Source: Platynereis dumerilii (lineage: Eukaryota; Annelida; Polychaeta; Phyllodocida; Nereididae). Taken from it: a stretch of DNA of 64,000 bases. A model generated the notes under the pieces. It made no database searches and was not told where the DNA came from. It saw only the letters and a program-made list of their open reading frames with translations. Position numbers and translations under genes: made by a program. Shown piece by piece: positions 1 to 11,971 of the stretch (positions are counted from its first letter, which is position 1; the number at the start of each line of letters is the position of its first letter). The stretch spans positions 2,556,512 to 2,620,511 of the forward strand of contig JAPTHN010000044.1 of NCBI GenBank assembly GCA_026936325.1, given 5' to 3'.

Positions 1-74
1 GTAGACACCTCGGAATAGGTTGCCAAATGGGCTGTAGACGTTTTATTATTATGAAATAATTCAAACGAGGGGGT

Positions 75-80
75 TTTATT
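75..80 (-). promoter_or_regulatory. Poly(A) signal of copy A cyclase
   Basis: AATAAA on the minus strand about 95 nt after the stop codon. A second AATAAA lies at 42-47. Confidence 0.5.
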
Positions 81-174
81 ACATGTTTACCTGTGTACCT
101 GATGTCTGGTATTAACAACAACAAAAAATATATCAATTATACCTCTGGCTATCGTTTAATGGTTAAATTCTTAT

Positions 175-823
175 TTACAAAAACAAGAAAGAAGGAGTAG
201 GAGTGAGTCGTCCATTGCATGTGGTGCGATAACCAATCCCGTCCTCCCATTCTGCGAAAGCTCTGGCTTGAGATCCTGTGCCATTTCTGATGCTTATTGG
301 AAGAACAGTAAATTTTGCTCCGCATTCTGGGACTTCTCCGATGCTCCTGAGGTTTTCAACGCAGAATACACCAGCTGGAAGAATCATTGTATGAAGAGAG
401 AAGGGGTTCGCTGATGAGTCACAGGCAACAGTGTCAACGCCCATTCCGACGACATCTCTGTTATCCAGCATCCATCTAGCAGCTTCTGGGCTGATGCCAG
501 GGTAAAGAGCCTCACCGTCAACTTCATCAGTGCCGATATACTTTGTGTTGTCACCCCAGTACTCGTCCCAACCACTGTACATCAGGACATAAGCCTTCTC
601 AGGAATTCGTCCGTTCCTTTCTTCCCAAGCCAACACGTCTTCAACGGTGACCTCCTCCACATTTTCAAGATTGGCTCGCTCTGCAATGCTGATCACCACC
701 AAAGGTCCCATGAACTCTTCTAAGGTTAAATCACTCAGGAATCTCCCTCCCTCTGAGAAGTGGACGGGAGCGTCAAAATGTGTTCCAAAGTGCTCCATTG
801 TCTCGTATCGTCCTGCCGCAGAA
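175..823 (-). CDS. Copy A cyclase, last coding exon
   Basis: 649 nt, exactly the length of the corresponding exon in the paralogue. It holds the metal-binding motif, all conserved catalytic-domain blocks and the stop codon (C-terminus PTPSFLFL). The upstream boundary is the TTGCAG acceptor; the open frame continues a little beyond it by chance. Confidence 0.9.
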
Positions 824-1397
824 CTGCAATGTATTAATGTATGTGTTAGCACCATTTTGTGCCTTGCACTAAAAGACTGGTAGAGTGCCTGGGAACTTAT
901 TTATGTTAAGGATGGATATGGCAGATGTAAATATTACTTACATACATACAGACATACGTTTATAAAGCATTCAACAAATCCACTCCACAAAAAAATCCAA
1001 GATAATGACTTCTGTAACCAATTGTGTCATTTTGATTGAATGTAATCACAAGTTAATGAGAAACAAAATTAAAATTTTATCTGATAGAGATCTCTTAGAT
1101 TAGATTTTAGCTTTTCGTTTTGCCATAATTGGCTTGCGAGCACTTATCACATCATTTATATGTCTACGTTATGGAATCTGCTGAAAAAAAGTCAATAATA
1201 AATGAGCAGGGTTATGCTTACAAGTTCACTCCAATGCCTGGGTTTGGTCCAAATTGGAGGTATTCATATTTAAAGGCCATCCCTTGAGCTGGCATGTAAC
1301 TCATACGTTCGGGATCCATGACCCAGCTCATGTCCTGCATCTTCCCTAGCACCAGAGCCATCAGGCCCAAGGCTGTTGCAATCTTCACTAGTGCCAT
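175..1397 (-). CDS. Secreted cyclase-family metal-dependent hydrolase (isatin hydrolase / kynurenine formamidase-like), copy A
   Basis: Two coding exons, 1397-1222 and 823-175, join in phase 2 (GTAAGC donor, TTGCAG acceptor) to give 274 aa. Residues 1-18 (MALVKIATALGLMALVLG) read as a signal peptide, so the protein is probably secreted or lumenal. Residues 70-80 carry the metal-binding motif HFGTHFDAPVH (HxGTHxDxPxH) of the cyclase family (PF04199), where His and Asp side chains bind Mn or Zn. Further family blocks are YPGISPEAARW, GMGVDT and PAGVFCVENL. Known relatives open the ring of isatin or hydrolyse N-formylkynurenine; the substrate here cannot be read from sequence. A paralogue about 85% identical in the last exon lies at 33152-34703 in divergent orientation. 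The start is the ATG at 1397, directly preceded by TTTCAG, so an untranslated first exon is possible, but a TATA box 47 nt upstream suggests direct transcription. Confidence 0.9.
1222..1397 (-). CDS. Copy A cyclase, first coding exon
   Basis: 176 nt coding for the signal peptide and a Met-rich segment (KMQDMSWVMDPERMSYMPA). It ends in phase 2 before GTAAGC. The paralogue has the same exon with 5 extra nucleotides. Confidence 0.88.
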
Positions 1398-1443
1398 CTG
1401 AAAGTTGAACAAATAACTTTTGCGAAAATAGTGAACTTCTGCA

Positions 1444-1451
1444 TTTATATA
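1444..1451 (-). promoter_or_regulatory. TATA box candidate of copy A cyclase
   Basis: TATATAAA on the minus strand, 47 nt upstream of the ATG at 1397, a normal TATA-to-start spacing with a short leader. A transposon end lies only 4 bp further upstream, so any older distal promoter is displaced by more than 3 kb. Confidence 0.45.
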
Positions 1452-1455
1452 ATGA

Positions 1456-4400
1456 GAGTGGGTCGGGGCAAGAAGCCCGGGTTAGGTGAGAGGCCCCCCC
1501 AGGGTTATATCTAAACTTACATTTTTGGTGCTTTTTCTGATTGATATAATTGAAGCTAAAGGCTTTTTAGGTGACGTCACAAATTTTCAGGGCAAACAGC
1601 ACCAAACCATAGAAGCAATTAAAGAAACAAAAAAAGGTGCATGGTTTTTGTAACTTTGATTAATTCTTTGAAAGTAGTTGTCAGAAATTTTTATGCTTCA
1701 CTTTATGACCATAACATATATATGATTTGGATCATATTTTTTGCATTTTAGCTCAAAATATAGAGGTCAAATTAAAATATGTGAGTTTGGGGCAAGAGGC
1801 CCCACATGGTATGGGGCATGAGGCCCCCCTTCACTGAGGCCTCGAAGCTGCTTCAGGAACCATTTCATATTGTGTGCTTTACCTTAAATCTTGATAGAAT
1901 AGCTAATTGAAATTGAGAAAATTTGGCCAAAATTAAAACATGGCAAAATATATTAAAAAATAACTGTATGAACAGAAAAATTCTGAAATTCAGAAAAAGC
2001 AAATAGAATGCCTTAAAAATGATAGAAGAACCCCAAGAAATAACTTTCAAGCTGAATGTAGGGGGGGATGATAATCCTGAAAATTTGCGGGGACGCCTTT
2101 AAAAGTTGCTCATTGCCTCCAGAATCAAGAAACTTTTTACCAAATTGAATTTCATGGCTTATTCAGCCTGCTACTGACCAAAATGTCAAACCGCATCTTT
2201 TCAAATGTCGAAAATAGTATTTTCCATCAGAACTTGAAAAATATTGATTTTAAGTCATATAAATGAATTGACATTGAATAGGAAATGGGCATTCCGAACA
2301 TTTTGGGTTATATTTCAACTTTCTAGGTGCACTAGTTCTTGAGATATGGCCATTTATGGTCTATTTTCAAAGAAGTACCACGAAAATTACTAAACATCAA
2401 ATGTTGTTTGAGTCTTAGAATGACAAGAATTTAGATTGATAATCATGCGGACATGGATCTTGAAAATATGTATGACTTCATCAAGAAATAGAAAAATACT
2501 CTGGATATTGAGTTGCAAGTCAGTATCACTATCACTTCATTCCCTTGTATCAGCTAGTTCAGCTAACTGCACATTCGGGGATTGCCAATACTGACTGCTT
2601 GAAGTAAAGGGAAAGGAGAAGATATTGGTGATGGCTCTTTCAGAGGTTGTGTGGAAAGGGCAGTGTCTCTGCCACTTCTTTGCTGTGCTTTCATAAACAG
2701 AATGTAGAATTATATTCCGAAAGCACGGGTTAGTATAGTGGCAGTTGCAAATTCCAAAATAAGCAGTCAATCATTTGGAGGTCCCCCCCCCCCAGAACTG
2801 CATGGCTCTGAATGGTAGATGCATATAAAATGCAATAATTTTGTTAAGACTACTTATACTGCAAATCAATGAAAGCCATAATAAATGCTTTGCCAATATT
2901 CATGGCATTCATTGTAAACCACTACATGGGTTTCACTTTGGCAAGTATTAGGTCTGGGAATGGATGTGGTGATGGTTGATTTTGCTCTGGCTTGAATAAT
3001 CTGTCATTAGATATGTCAGAGTTAAATTATTTTAAACATTATAGGCCAAATAGTGTCACCATTACTGCTGACATTTGCTATCCCCCCCCCAAAAAAAAAG
3101 TTGTCAGAATCTATAAATCAATGATTCTGATGGTTTTGTTCACTTCTACACGTACAAGTCTTAATATTATGATTGTGATTACCATTTTGGAAATAGTTAC
3201 AAAAGTATTGTGGCAGACCTGGACTTGCCATATCTCACACCTATAACATACATTTTTTAATGTTACATTATACCAGTCCAGTTGGCCTATTTACATAATG
3301 AAAACAAAGGATTGTCTGACATCAAACAATAGAACTTTGTACAATATAATATGTCTGATCTTCGGATTGCCTCTAACAGACGATAATTTCAAGAGTTGTT
3401 CAATTCCTTTTTTTTTTTTTGGTTACATAAGGGATTTGGGCACTTCCTTGAATACCATTTCCAAATGGACATGGATTAATTTTCAAAATTGAATGTTATG
3501 ATTTTTATTTAATTATTTTGTTGAACTTCTACAGAATCTATGGGTCCATCCTACCCATGCACAATCCAAATTTTCTGCTCCATAACTTATATGATTTTGC
3601 TGCAAATTTGCAGTTTGTTCTAGTATATGTGATGCTATTATGAAGCTGATCCTTTAAAATTCCAATGCCAATTGGTCAATGTCAGTACACTTTGTGCTTT
3701 TCTTTACTTCTCAGAAGCGCAAACTAGTAATATAATTTTTAAAATATAAATGTACACACAGTTATCAGGACTGCCACCTCGCCATGCATGCAGGCTACAA
3801 GAGAAGTTTAATTTTAGGGTTCAGTCATTTATTTGCAGCACTTTTGTAATTCATTATTTACCAATTAAAATATTTAAGTGCACAGTATTCCAAAGTAACA
3901 GATATTCATTTAAGTACAAGGTTTACCGTAATTATCTTATCCTGATTTAGCACGATTATTTCAGTTGGACTCCTACTGATTGGCAAAAACATTCATGTGA
4001 CTGGGGATACTGCATTTTCAAGCTAAGGGTTTATTTAACATGATTCTACAGTCCACAGTGTCATTGATTTCCTAAAAATGACTAGTCATAATTTAAGCCA
4101 TTATTTTCGCACTATGTCTTTGATAATTTCCTAATCATATAATTTAAAAGAATATTTATCTGATCTTTGTGTTTGTCACAGACTATAAGTGTTGGTATGC
4201 AATTGAAAGCTCTCTTTACACTCTGTTTAATGGTGTTATTTTCAACTTCCTATCATTAAAAATGTTAAAATAAAAAAATATCGCAAATAGGTGAAATTTC
4301 ACAAAAACGTCACTTTTCCTGTCATGCAAAAGTGCCAGTAGCAGCTAGAAGCAGATCCGAAATCCAGAAATTTCAGTATGAATGAACTTTTAAAACAATA

Positions 4401-4726
4401 AAGATTGATTTGAAGGCGTCCCCGCATGGGCCCAGCGAAAAAGCCACTTTATCATCCCCCCCTACTGAATGCGCTCGCAAAAAAAATTTCCATAGGATTA
4501 TAAAAGTGGGGCTTCTTGCCCGATGGGTTGGGTAAGAAGGCCATTTTTTACTTTTTACAAAATGGACCGTAACTCCTTTATAAAAATTGGCATACTTTTT
4601 TTTCACTAGTTATAAGTAGAGTCAAGTGGTCCCTTCCTGACAATATAAGCATTTAAATAATCGACCACAAAAAGTAGGTCAAATTGCACCTCGAAGTTAA
4701 GGGGGGCTGTATGCTCCGTGCTACTC
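1456..4726 (-). mobile_element. TA-target non-autonomous DNA transposon, copy 1, split by a nested insertion
   Basis: Same family as the copies at 5035-5927, 16982-17971 and 20262-21152. Ends read GAGTGGGTCGGGGCA and, inverted, GAGTAGCACGGAGCA. The right flank is TA; the left TA is mutated. About 865 bp belong to this element (1456-2058 and 4465-4726); the remainder is the insertion at 2059-4464. No transposase is encoded. TA duplication and terminal inverted repeats suggest Tc1/mariner mobilisation, which is inference. Confidence 0.8.
2059..4464. mobile_element. hAT-like non-autonomous DNA transposon, 2.4 kb, nested in copy 1
   Basis: Terminal inverted repeats TAGGGGGGGATGATAA and TTATCATCCCCCCCTA, with a second inverted block GGGGACGCCTT about 30 bp inside each end. 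It is flanked by CTGAATG at 2052-2058 and 4465-4471 (7 bp perfect, 8 bp with one mismatch). The empty site is visible in sister copies, where the same sequence is uninterrupted. The interior is AT-rich with C8 and A9 runs; no transposase is recognised. hAT assignment rests on TAGGG ends and target-site size. Confidence 0.75.
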
Positions 4727-5034
4727 TACACATTTCTGAGTTCCCAATCTATTTGTGGTATCGCTGGAAACTTCAATCACAATGGTGTTAAATTATGGAG
4801 CAAGTTACCTTACTGGATAAAATCCCAAAATTTATAACAGATTCCGATAAAAAATAAAGTCAAAGCTAAACTTAGAACATTGTAATTGAAATATTTCTAT
4901 TTATTTATTTATTCTTAAAACTGGTGATTCTGTCTGTTCTGTTTTATATATATTGTTATGTTTAAACTATGATGCAACTTTGTGATTTCATGGACCACAC
5001 TGGAAATAAGTCTCATGTGAGACTTTTTTGTATA

Positions 5035-5927
5035 GAGTAGCGCGGGGCATGCAGCCCCCCTTAACTTTGAGGTGCGATTTGACCTACTTTTTGAGGTCGA
5101 TTATTTACATGCTTATGTTTTCAGGAAGAGATCACTTGATTCTACCTATAACTAGTGAAACAAATGTCTACTAATTTTAATAAAGGAGTTACGGCCCTTT
5201 TTGTAAAAAATATAAAATGGCCTTCTTACCCCACCCATCGGGCAAGAAGCCCCCCTATTATAATCCTATGGCAATTTTTTTTGCGAGCGCATTCAGCTTG
5301 AAAGTTATTTCTTGGGGTTCTTCTATCATTTTTAAGACATTCTATGAACTTTTTCTGAATTTCAGAAATTTTTCTCTTCATAGATTTGGTTTTTAATATT
5401 TTTTGCCCTGTTTTAATTTCGGCCAAATTTTTCCAATTTAAATTAGCTATTCTATCAAGATTTACGGTAAAGTACACATTATGAAATGGTTCCTGAAGCA
5501 GCTTCGAGGCCTCAGTAAAGGGGGGCCTCATGCCCCATACCATGTGGGGCCTCTCGCCCCAAACTCACATATTTTACTTTGACCTCTATATTTTGAGCTA
5601 AAATGCAAAAAATAAGATCCAAATCATATTTATGTAATGGTCATAAAGTGAAGGAATGCAGATATCCATTATACTTTCAAAAATTTCAAAAGTTATTTCT
5701 GACAGCCACTTTCAAAGAATTAATCAAAGTTACAAAAACCATGCACCTTTTTTTGTTTCTTTAATTATTTCTATGGTTTGGTGCTGTTTGCCCTGAAAAT
5801 TTGTGACGTCACCTAAAAAGCCTCTAGCTTCAATCCTATCAATAAGAAAAAGCACCAAAAATGTAAGTTTAGATATAACCCTGGGGGGGCTTCTCACCTA
5901 ACCCGGGCTTTTTGCCCCGACCCACTC
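5035..5927 (+). mobile_element. TA-target non-autonomous DNA transposon, copy 2
   Basis: 893 bp between TA dinucleotides (5033-5034 and 5928-5929). The left end is GAGTAGCGCGGGGCATG and the inverted right end GAGTGGGTCGGGGCA. The interior repeats several GGGGCA(A/T)GAGGCCCC-like palindromes, near 5521-5565 and 5225-5255. Open frames across it are not genes: they recur only as repeat copies. Confidence 0.85.
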
Positions 5928-7059
5928 TAATCCCTGATATTTTTACACTTAGTACTTCTTGTCTTTTTATAAACATGTGTGTATTGACTGCAAAGATATC
6001 CAATAAAAATCATCAACTATTTAGTCCCAGAGTTACGGGGGTTTTATTTAAGTTTTTGAGGCTAAAAGGTTCAATGGGTGGGTTTTATGCAGAAAATTCT
6101 CACGATTTCAAAAATGCAAGTCTTACAACTGTAAAGGTAGACACAACTTCATAATATTCATATCTCGTTTTTCAGATTCTTTTGGGCGTCGGTTTCACAA
6201 AATCTGTTCCTAAATCCATTGAGAGTGAAAAAAATTCATTAGAATTGACTTTCTTGGTCAATTTTGTGATGCTGATTCCAAATCTGTTACTATTTTTGCT
6301 CTAAACAAATTATATGACCCCCTAATTTGCATTTAAAGATGGCCACCAATCTAAATAAAAAAGGCGAAGGGTGTTTCAATGTTGACTATTTCAGCAGGCC
6401 TCTATGAATTTCAAACCAACATTGTCAATAAGTTATTTGTAAAGTACAAATTCTCAGGATTTTAAATATGTATAGTATGTGAACCTATCTATTCTCTTTA
6501 TCTCACTGCATTAGTTTGAAACAGTAGAAATGCCCGACGTTTTTGTGAATTTTGCAGCTGAAGTACAGAGATATACCACATTCATGCATCAAAATAGACA
6601 CAATTTCACATTAATTTTGACATTATCCAAAGTTGCCTGACTTATTCTTTCACCTGGGGGGGGAGGGAACTATGGATGCCTTTTAGTTTGTTTTTATAGC
6701 AGGTGGAAGTCCCCAAGATGTACTATTATATGCTGGTTCTCCATGCACACAAACTAAAAGAAGATGGTCAACAACTGCAAAAGCGTGGAAAATGATATAT
6801 AGCTATTCAACTATGTTCACAGTCTTGATGATTCATTGTTCAATAGTACTTTTATATACATTTGCCTAATATGGAATTGTAACATGCTTATTAAAATTAT
6901 TCAAATGTCCTTTATTGTGCTACCAGCTTCGTTAATGTTAAGCAAATGGAAAAAGCACATTTTTCACATCTTGCCAATCAGGAGACCACTTGATCAATCA
7001 CTATATGATTCATTCTGATGCCATCTTTCCTTTGGCATAATGGTTTCAGTGTTACTATA

Positions 7060-8850
7060 ACTATCAGAAATCAAAAAGCTAAATAAATATTGCTGTCAGT
7101 ATAAAAAATCTCCTTGGAAACGCAAAATCGAGCCTTGTATTTTCAACTCCACCTATTCTAATTACTGGATACCTACTTCCTTACCAACCAAAGTGGATGT
7201 GGATGGATAGCCCTTGATGTCGGCATTTATTCAGTACCATTGTTTCCCTGTTACTACAACTCTCAACCTTCCAAAACCAAAATAAATGTTGCTCTCTGTG
7301 TCAAAAATCTCCTCGGAGCTCAAAATCCTCACATGTATTTTCAACTCCGCAAGTTCTAATCCCTATACAACTCATTCCTAACCAACAAAAATGGATATGG
7401 ATGGATAGCACTTGATGTCAGCTTCAATTTGGTTCCCTTGTTTCCCCGTTTTTGCTTATGTCAACCTTCCAAAAGCTGAATAAATGTTGCTATCAGAATT
7501 AAAAATCCTCGGAAACACAAAATTCACCCATGTATTTTCAATTCCACAAGTCCTAATCCTGTATTGCTCATTCCTAACCAACAAAAATGGATATGGATGG
7601 ATAGCACTTGATGTCAGCTTCAATTTGGTAGCTTTCTTGCCCTGTTATTGGTACTGCCAACCTTCCAAAAGCTAAATAAATGTTGCTATCAGAATCAAAA
7701 AGTTCCTCGGAAACAACAAATCCTCCCATGTATTTTCAAATCCACCTATCCTAATCCCTATATAGCTCATTCCTAACCATCAAAAATGGATATGGATGGA
7801 TAGCACTTGATGTCAGCTTCAATTTGGTACGTTTGTTTCCCTGTTATTGGTACTGCCAACCTTCCAAAAGCTAAATAAATGTTGCTATCAGAATCAAAAA
7901 TCTCCTCCGAAACACAAAATTCTCCTGTGTATTTTCAAATCCACCTATCCTAATCCCTATATAACTCATTCATAACCAACCAAAATGGATATGGATGGAT
8001 AGCACTTGATGTCAGCTTCAATGTGGTACCTTTGTTTCCCTGTTATTGGTATTGTCAACCTTCCAAAAGCTAAATAAATGTTGCTATCAGAATCAAATAT
8101 CTCCTCGGATACAACAAATCCTCCCATATATTTTCAATTCTACCTATCCTAATCCCTATATAACTCATTCCCAACCAGCAAAAATGGATATGGATGGATA
8201 GCACTTGATGATGTCAGCTTCAATTTGGTACCTTTGTTTCCCTGTTATTGCTACTGTTAACCTTCCAAAGCTAAATAAATGTTGCTATCAGAATCAAAAA
8301 TCTTCTCCGAAACACAAAATTCTCCCATGTATTTTCAATTCCACCTATCCTAATCCCTATATTGCTCATTCCTAACCAACCAAAATGGATATGGATGGAT
8401 AGCACTTGATGGCAGCTTCAATTTGGTACCTTTGTTTCCCTGTTATTGCTACCGTCAACCTTCCAAAAGCTAAATAAATGTTGCTATCAGAATAAAAAAT
8501 CACCTCGGAAACACAAACTTTTCCAATTTTTTTCAATTCCACCTATCCTAATCCCTACATTGTTCATTCCTAATCAACCAAAATGGATATGGATGGATAG
8601 CACTTGATGTCAGCTTCAATTTGGTATCTTTGTTTCCCTGTTATTGGTACTGCCAACCTTCCAAAAGCTAAATAAATGTTGCAATCAGTATAAAAAATCT
8701 CATCGGAAACACAAAATCCAGCCATGTATTTTCAATTTCTCTTATCCTGATCCCTGAATAACACATTCCCAACCAGCTTTCATTTGGCACCTTGGTTTAC
8801 TTGTAACTGTTAACCCTCCAAATGCCAAATAAATATTGCTGTCGTTATTG
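7060..8850 (+). repeat. Tandem array, about 9 units of ~197 bp
   Basis: The landmark GGATATGGATGGATAGCA recurs near 7198 (variant), 7391, 7586, 7789, 7987, 8188, 8386 and 8583, spaced 193-203 bp. A second landmark, AAATAAATGTTGCTATCAG, recurs at the same period. Central units are nearly identical and edge units more diverged, the usual signature of unequal exchange. No coding capacity is shared between units. Confidence 0.9.
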
Positions 8851-9198
8851 CAAACATATAAATTAATGTTTTGAGAAAACTGTTACTTCTTGGTAACCAT
8901 TACTTCTTTATTCATGGGTACTACAGTGAAATTCCAGTATCACTACAGGTGATACAAATACTGTTGCTGTTCAGGAAGTTTAATGGCATGGATTTTATGG
9001 ACAATTCTTGTTCTTCTTTGTCCAGGCATCATTTGAAAGAAATATATCTTCTTTGTTCCCGTCAGTGGACGGATAGACAATCATTACTTTTATGTCTATA
9101 ATATAAGAAATTATTTCTCCATATAGTAATGGAAAAACATGTCTGATATTAGTGAAGGAAAAACATGTCTGTCATGCAAAAATTGAAACTACTATATA

Positions 9199-9307
9199 CC
9201 CTGTCAGCATGCCTCGGCGGTCCAACGTCGGCCCAGCATCAGTCCGATTTCAGCAGCGACGGACCAGCTTCGGACCGACGTTGGACCGCCGAGGCATGCT
9301 GATAGGG
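9199..9307. mobile_element. 109-bp palindromic MITE, copy 1
   Basis: Near-perfect inverted repeat with arms of about 33 bp beginning CCCTGTCAGCATGCCTCGG, flanked by TA on both sides. It is GC-rich in an AT-rich neighbourhood and built from CGTCGG/CCGACG words. A second copy of identical length is at 17389-17497. Confidence 0.85.
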
Positions 9308-9326
9308 TACTACCACCAAAGCATCT

Positions 9327-9346
9327 ACACACACACACACACACAT
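9327..9346 (+). repeat. (CA)n microsatellite
   Basis: About ten CA dinucleotides in a row. Confidence 0.95.
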
Positions 9347-10042
9347 ACAGATATAATATTTATTGATAGATGTGTTAGTCACATCAAGCACTAAACAAAA
9401 GCAAGACAGAACTAATGAAAGCAAAAATTATCAACATCTTACAGAAATTGATTTCGCTATCATAAATCTACCATCTTAAGTGTTTTTTGGGACTTCCACC
9501 TGCTATAAAACTAAGCTTAAAAGGCATCCATAGTTCCCTTCCCTCCCAGGTCAAAGAACAAGTCAGACAACTTTGAATAATGTCAAATGTGAAATTGTGT
9601 CTATTTTGATGCATACATGTGGTATATCTCTGCACTTCAGCAGCAAAATTCACTAAAACGTCAGATCGACATTTCTACAGTTTCAAACTAATGCAGTGAG
9701 ATATAAGAGAATAGATAGGTTCACATACAATACATATTTGAAATCTTGAGAATTTTTACTTTCCAAATGACTTATTGACAATATTGGTTTGAAATTCATA
9801 GAGGCCTGCTGGAATAGTCAACATTGAAACACCCTTCGCCTCTTTTATTTAGATGGGCAGACATCTTTAAATGAAAATTAGGGGGTCATATAATTTTATT
9901 AGAGCAAAAATAGTCACAGATTTGGAATCAGCATCACAAAATTGACCAGGAAGGTCAAATCCAGTGTATTTTTCTCACTCTCAATGGATTTAGGAACATA
10001 TTTTGTGAAACCGAGGCCAAAAAAAATTGGTAAAACAAGATA

Positions 10043-10290
10043 AGGAGGTACCACACACAGGCATTACAATCATTTTGAGAAAAAAGCTTGTCACTTCACT
10101 TATTGAATTTATATACAAGGTTGACAACTCCTGGTTTGAGAATTCATGCTCTTGCTTGAGACAGCATTACAGCAGGGATTCTCTAACCAGGAATCTTGAG
10201 GGAGTTGCCAACCTTGTATATATTGTATACAGGATACGTTTAGCAATGTGAGGTTTTTGTAAGAAATTATAATGCCTGTGGTACCACACT
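10043..10290. mobile_element. Palindromic insertion inside the right arm of the fold-back element
   Basis: Present in the right arm and absent from the left arm at the equivalent position (near 6160), so it is a later insertion. Outer inverted motif GGTACCACA..CAGGCATTA; inner inverted pair ATACAAGGTTGACAACTCC and its near-complement ending at about 10225. The whole about 250 bp can fold into one hairpin. Confidence 0.65.
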
Positions 10291-10436
10291 TCAAATGAAT
10301 ATTTTGAAGTTGTGTCTACCTTTACAGTTGTAAGACTTGCATTTTTGAAATCGTGAGAATTTTCTGCATAAAACTCACCCATTGAACCTTTTAGCCTCAA
10401 AAACATAAATAAAACCCCCCGTAACTCAGGGACTAA

Positions 10437-11036
10437 TTCAATCGATCAGTCGTGATACTATATATGATGCATTTGAATTTTGCTAACAGTGCTCCTGAAC
10501 AAAAAATTACCAAGGAATATTTTACTTCTTACGTCAATACGAAGCTGAGACCTTATACTTTCATGCTACAGTTTTAACTATTTGCGGTATGTTTTTCTTA
10601 TCTTGGATTTTGTTCAAGAATATTGTCAGCAAAATGTATATGCCCTAAAGTCCCCAGACTCCCAATGCAAAAGGTTCTTGATGTACATATAAAGAACCCA
10701 CAGCCGAAAAACTGTTCTACATTTTTTTGAAAGGTTCAACTGAATTGAAAAGGTCCGTTACCTGGTGGGTAGGCTCTATGATAGGACCCTCTGCTCCCTA
10801 CTTGAGAGAAGGGGGTTCTATTGAAGGAGTTCAGTGCAGCTGGATTATCTGAGAGTTGTTTTTGTTTGTTGTTGGACCTTTTTTAAATGTTGAATAATGA
10901 ACCTTTTAGGGTTCCTATCTATACCAGCTCATAGCGTAAAACTGTTTTGTTAAGATAAGAGTGCAGTTTTACATTGTAACACATTTTTACTGGGGCACAT
11001 GAACACTGTATACTCACCAAGAGATGGGACTAACGA
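10437..11036. other. No gene; short AAAGGTTC/GAACCTTT word repeat
   Basis: No coding exon recognised. Between about 10665 and 10925 the words AGGTTC and GAACC recur in both orientations, resembling the word-built elements listed elsewhere. Confidence 0.4.
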
Positions 11037-11245
11037 AGATGATGGACGGATGGATGTTCGGGATTTTACGTCCTGTATTTATGCACTTGTAGGCTAATTG
11101 GGACTGGAGGAGGACAAGGCAATGGGGTGAAGAATGATCCAAACAGTCGTCCAACATTGGCCATAGTGACCCGACAAGAACTGGATTCGAACATTGGACC
11201 CAGCGGTTGGCAGCCTAGCACACTACCACCAGACCAACTCTCCCC
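11037..11245 (-). mobile_element. tRNA-derived SINE, family 1, copy 1
   Basis: On the minus strand a tRNA-like head has an A-box-like TGGTAGTGTGC and a B box GTTCGAATCC (11183-11193 region), followed by a body ending GCATAAATACAGGACG and a CATC-rich tail. The copy at 22890-23088 aligns along its length. Not a functional tRNA: no acceptor stem. Confidence 0.7.
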
Positions 11246-11971
11246 AACTAAGGAAAATTACAAGACTCAGGCTGAGACTTTGCCTTTAACAAGAAATGCC
11301 TCTAACAGTAAAGTGGTCCACTTAAAGAAACGGCGTTCATGAAGGGATCTCTCGAGGGGCTGCAGTCTATCGTCTGGGTGCAAAATGAACTAAAAATACT
11401 GTGGGAGGGAGGCGGTCACATAAGACAAGTCGGTCTTGCAACAGGGGGTCTTACAAAGCAGGTACCGCTGTATTCAAATTCCGAAATTGACATTTTTGCC
11501 CTATTTCTCCTAAAAGGTGTTCCGTATTTATAAGCACTATTTTGACTGAAGTATTCAGTACTGAAGCAATTTAATGAGTGATATAAAATTAACTTACTTT
11601 AGTGTTTCTTTCCAATGATGGAGATTCGTGATGAAATGAAGAAACATCGCAATATTTATACGCAATGAAATCTAGATTATTGTATTTTATCACAAATAAC
11701 TGATGGTTGCTATCAAATGATAATACACAGCATGCTATTTTCTGAACTTTGGTACAACTCTCAGTGAAAAACTGTCTTGGTCAGAAGGTGTGCAAAAGCA
11801 ATCTGAATGTGAATAATAACAAATTTTCTCTCTTCCGTGTGCAAAAACACAAGCTTATATGCACACTAAAAACTTGCAATACTAGAATTCAAGGGAATAT
11901 ATATTGAATAACCAAAGGGATATTTTCAGTTCCATTATTCTCACTAAAACATTTATCTAGAATGATGTTCT
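11246..11971. other. No gene recognised
   Basis: Unremarkable AT-rich sequence without recognised exons or repeat boundaries. Confidence 0.4.

Larger units (their letters stand above)
6021..10436. mobile_element. Large fold-back DNA element with tandem-repeat core
   Basis: Long inverted arms: 6021 to about 6717 match, in reverse, about 9488-10436. Outer ends are TTAGTCCC(A/T)GAGTTACGG. The arms are clearly homologous throughout but diverged by substitutions and small gaps; the right arm carries an extra 250-bp palindrome (10043-10290). Between the arms lie an array of about 197-bp repeats (7060-8850), unique AT-rich sequence and a 109-bp palindrome (9199-9307). No transposase is seen. I could not define a target-site duplication, so the superfamily is open. 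Confidence 0.75.

Noticed and set aside
5226-5543. 105-codon minus-strand frame
   Set aside because: Lies wholly inside a transposon copy and is not conserved as a frame in the sister copies.
7060-8850. CRISPR-like repeat array
   Set aside because: Units are about 197 bp with no short repeat/unique spacer structure, in a eukaryotic context.
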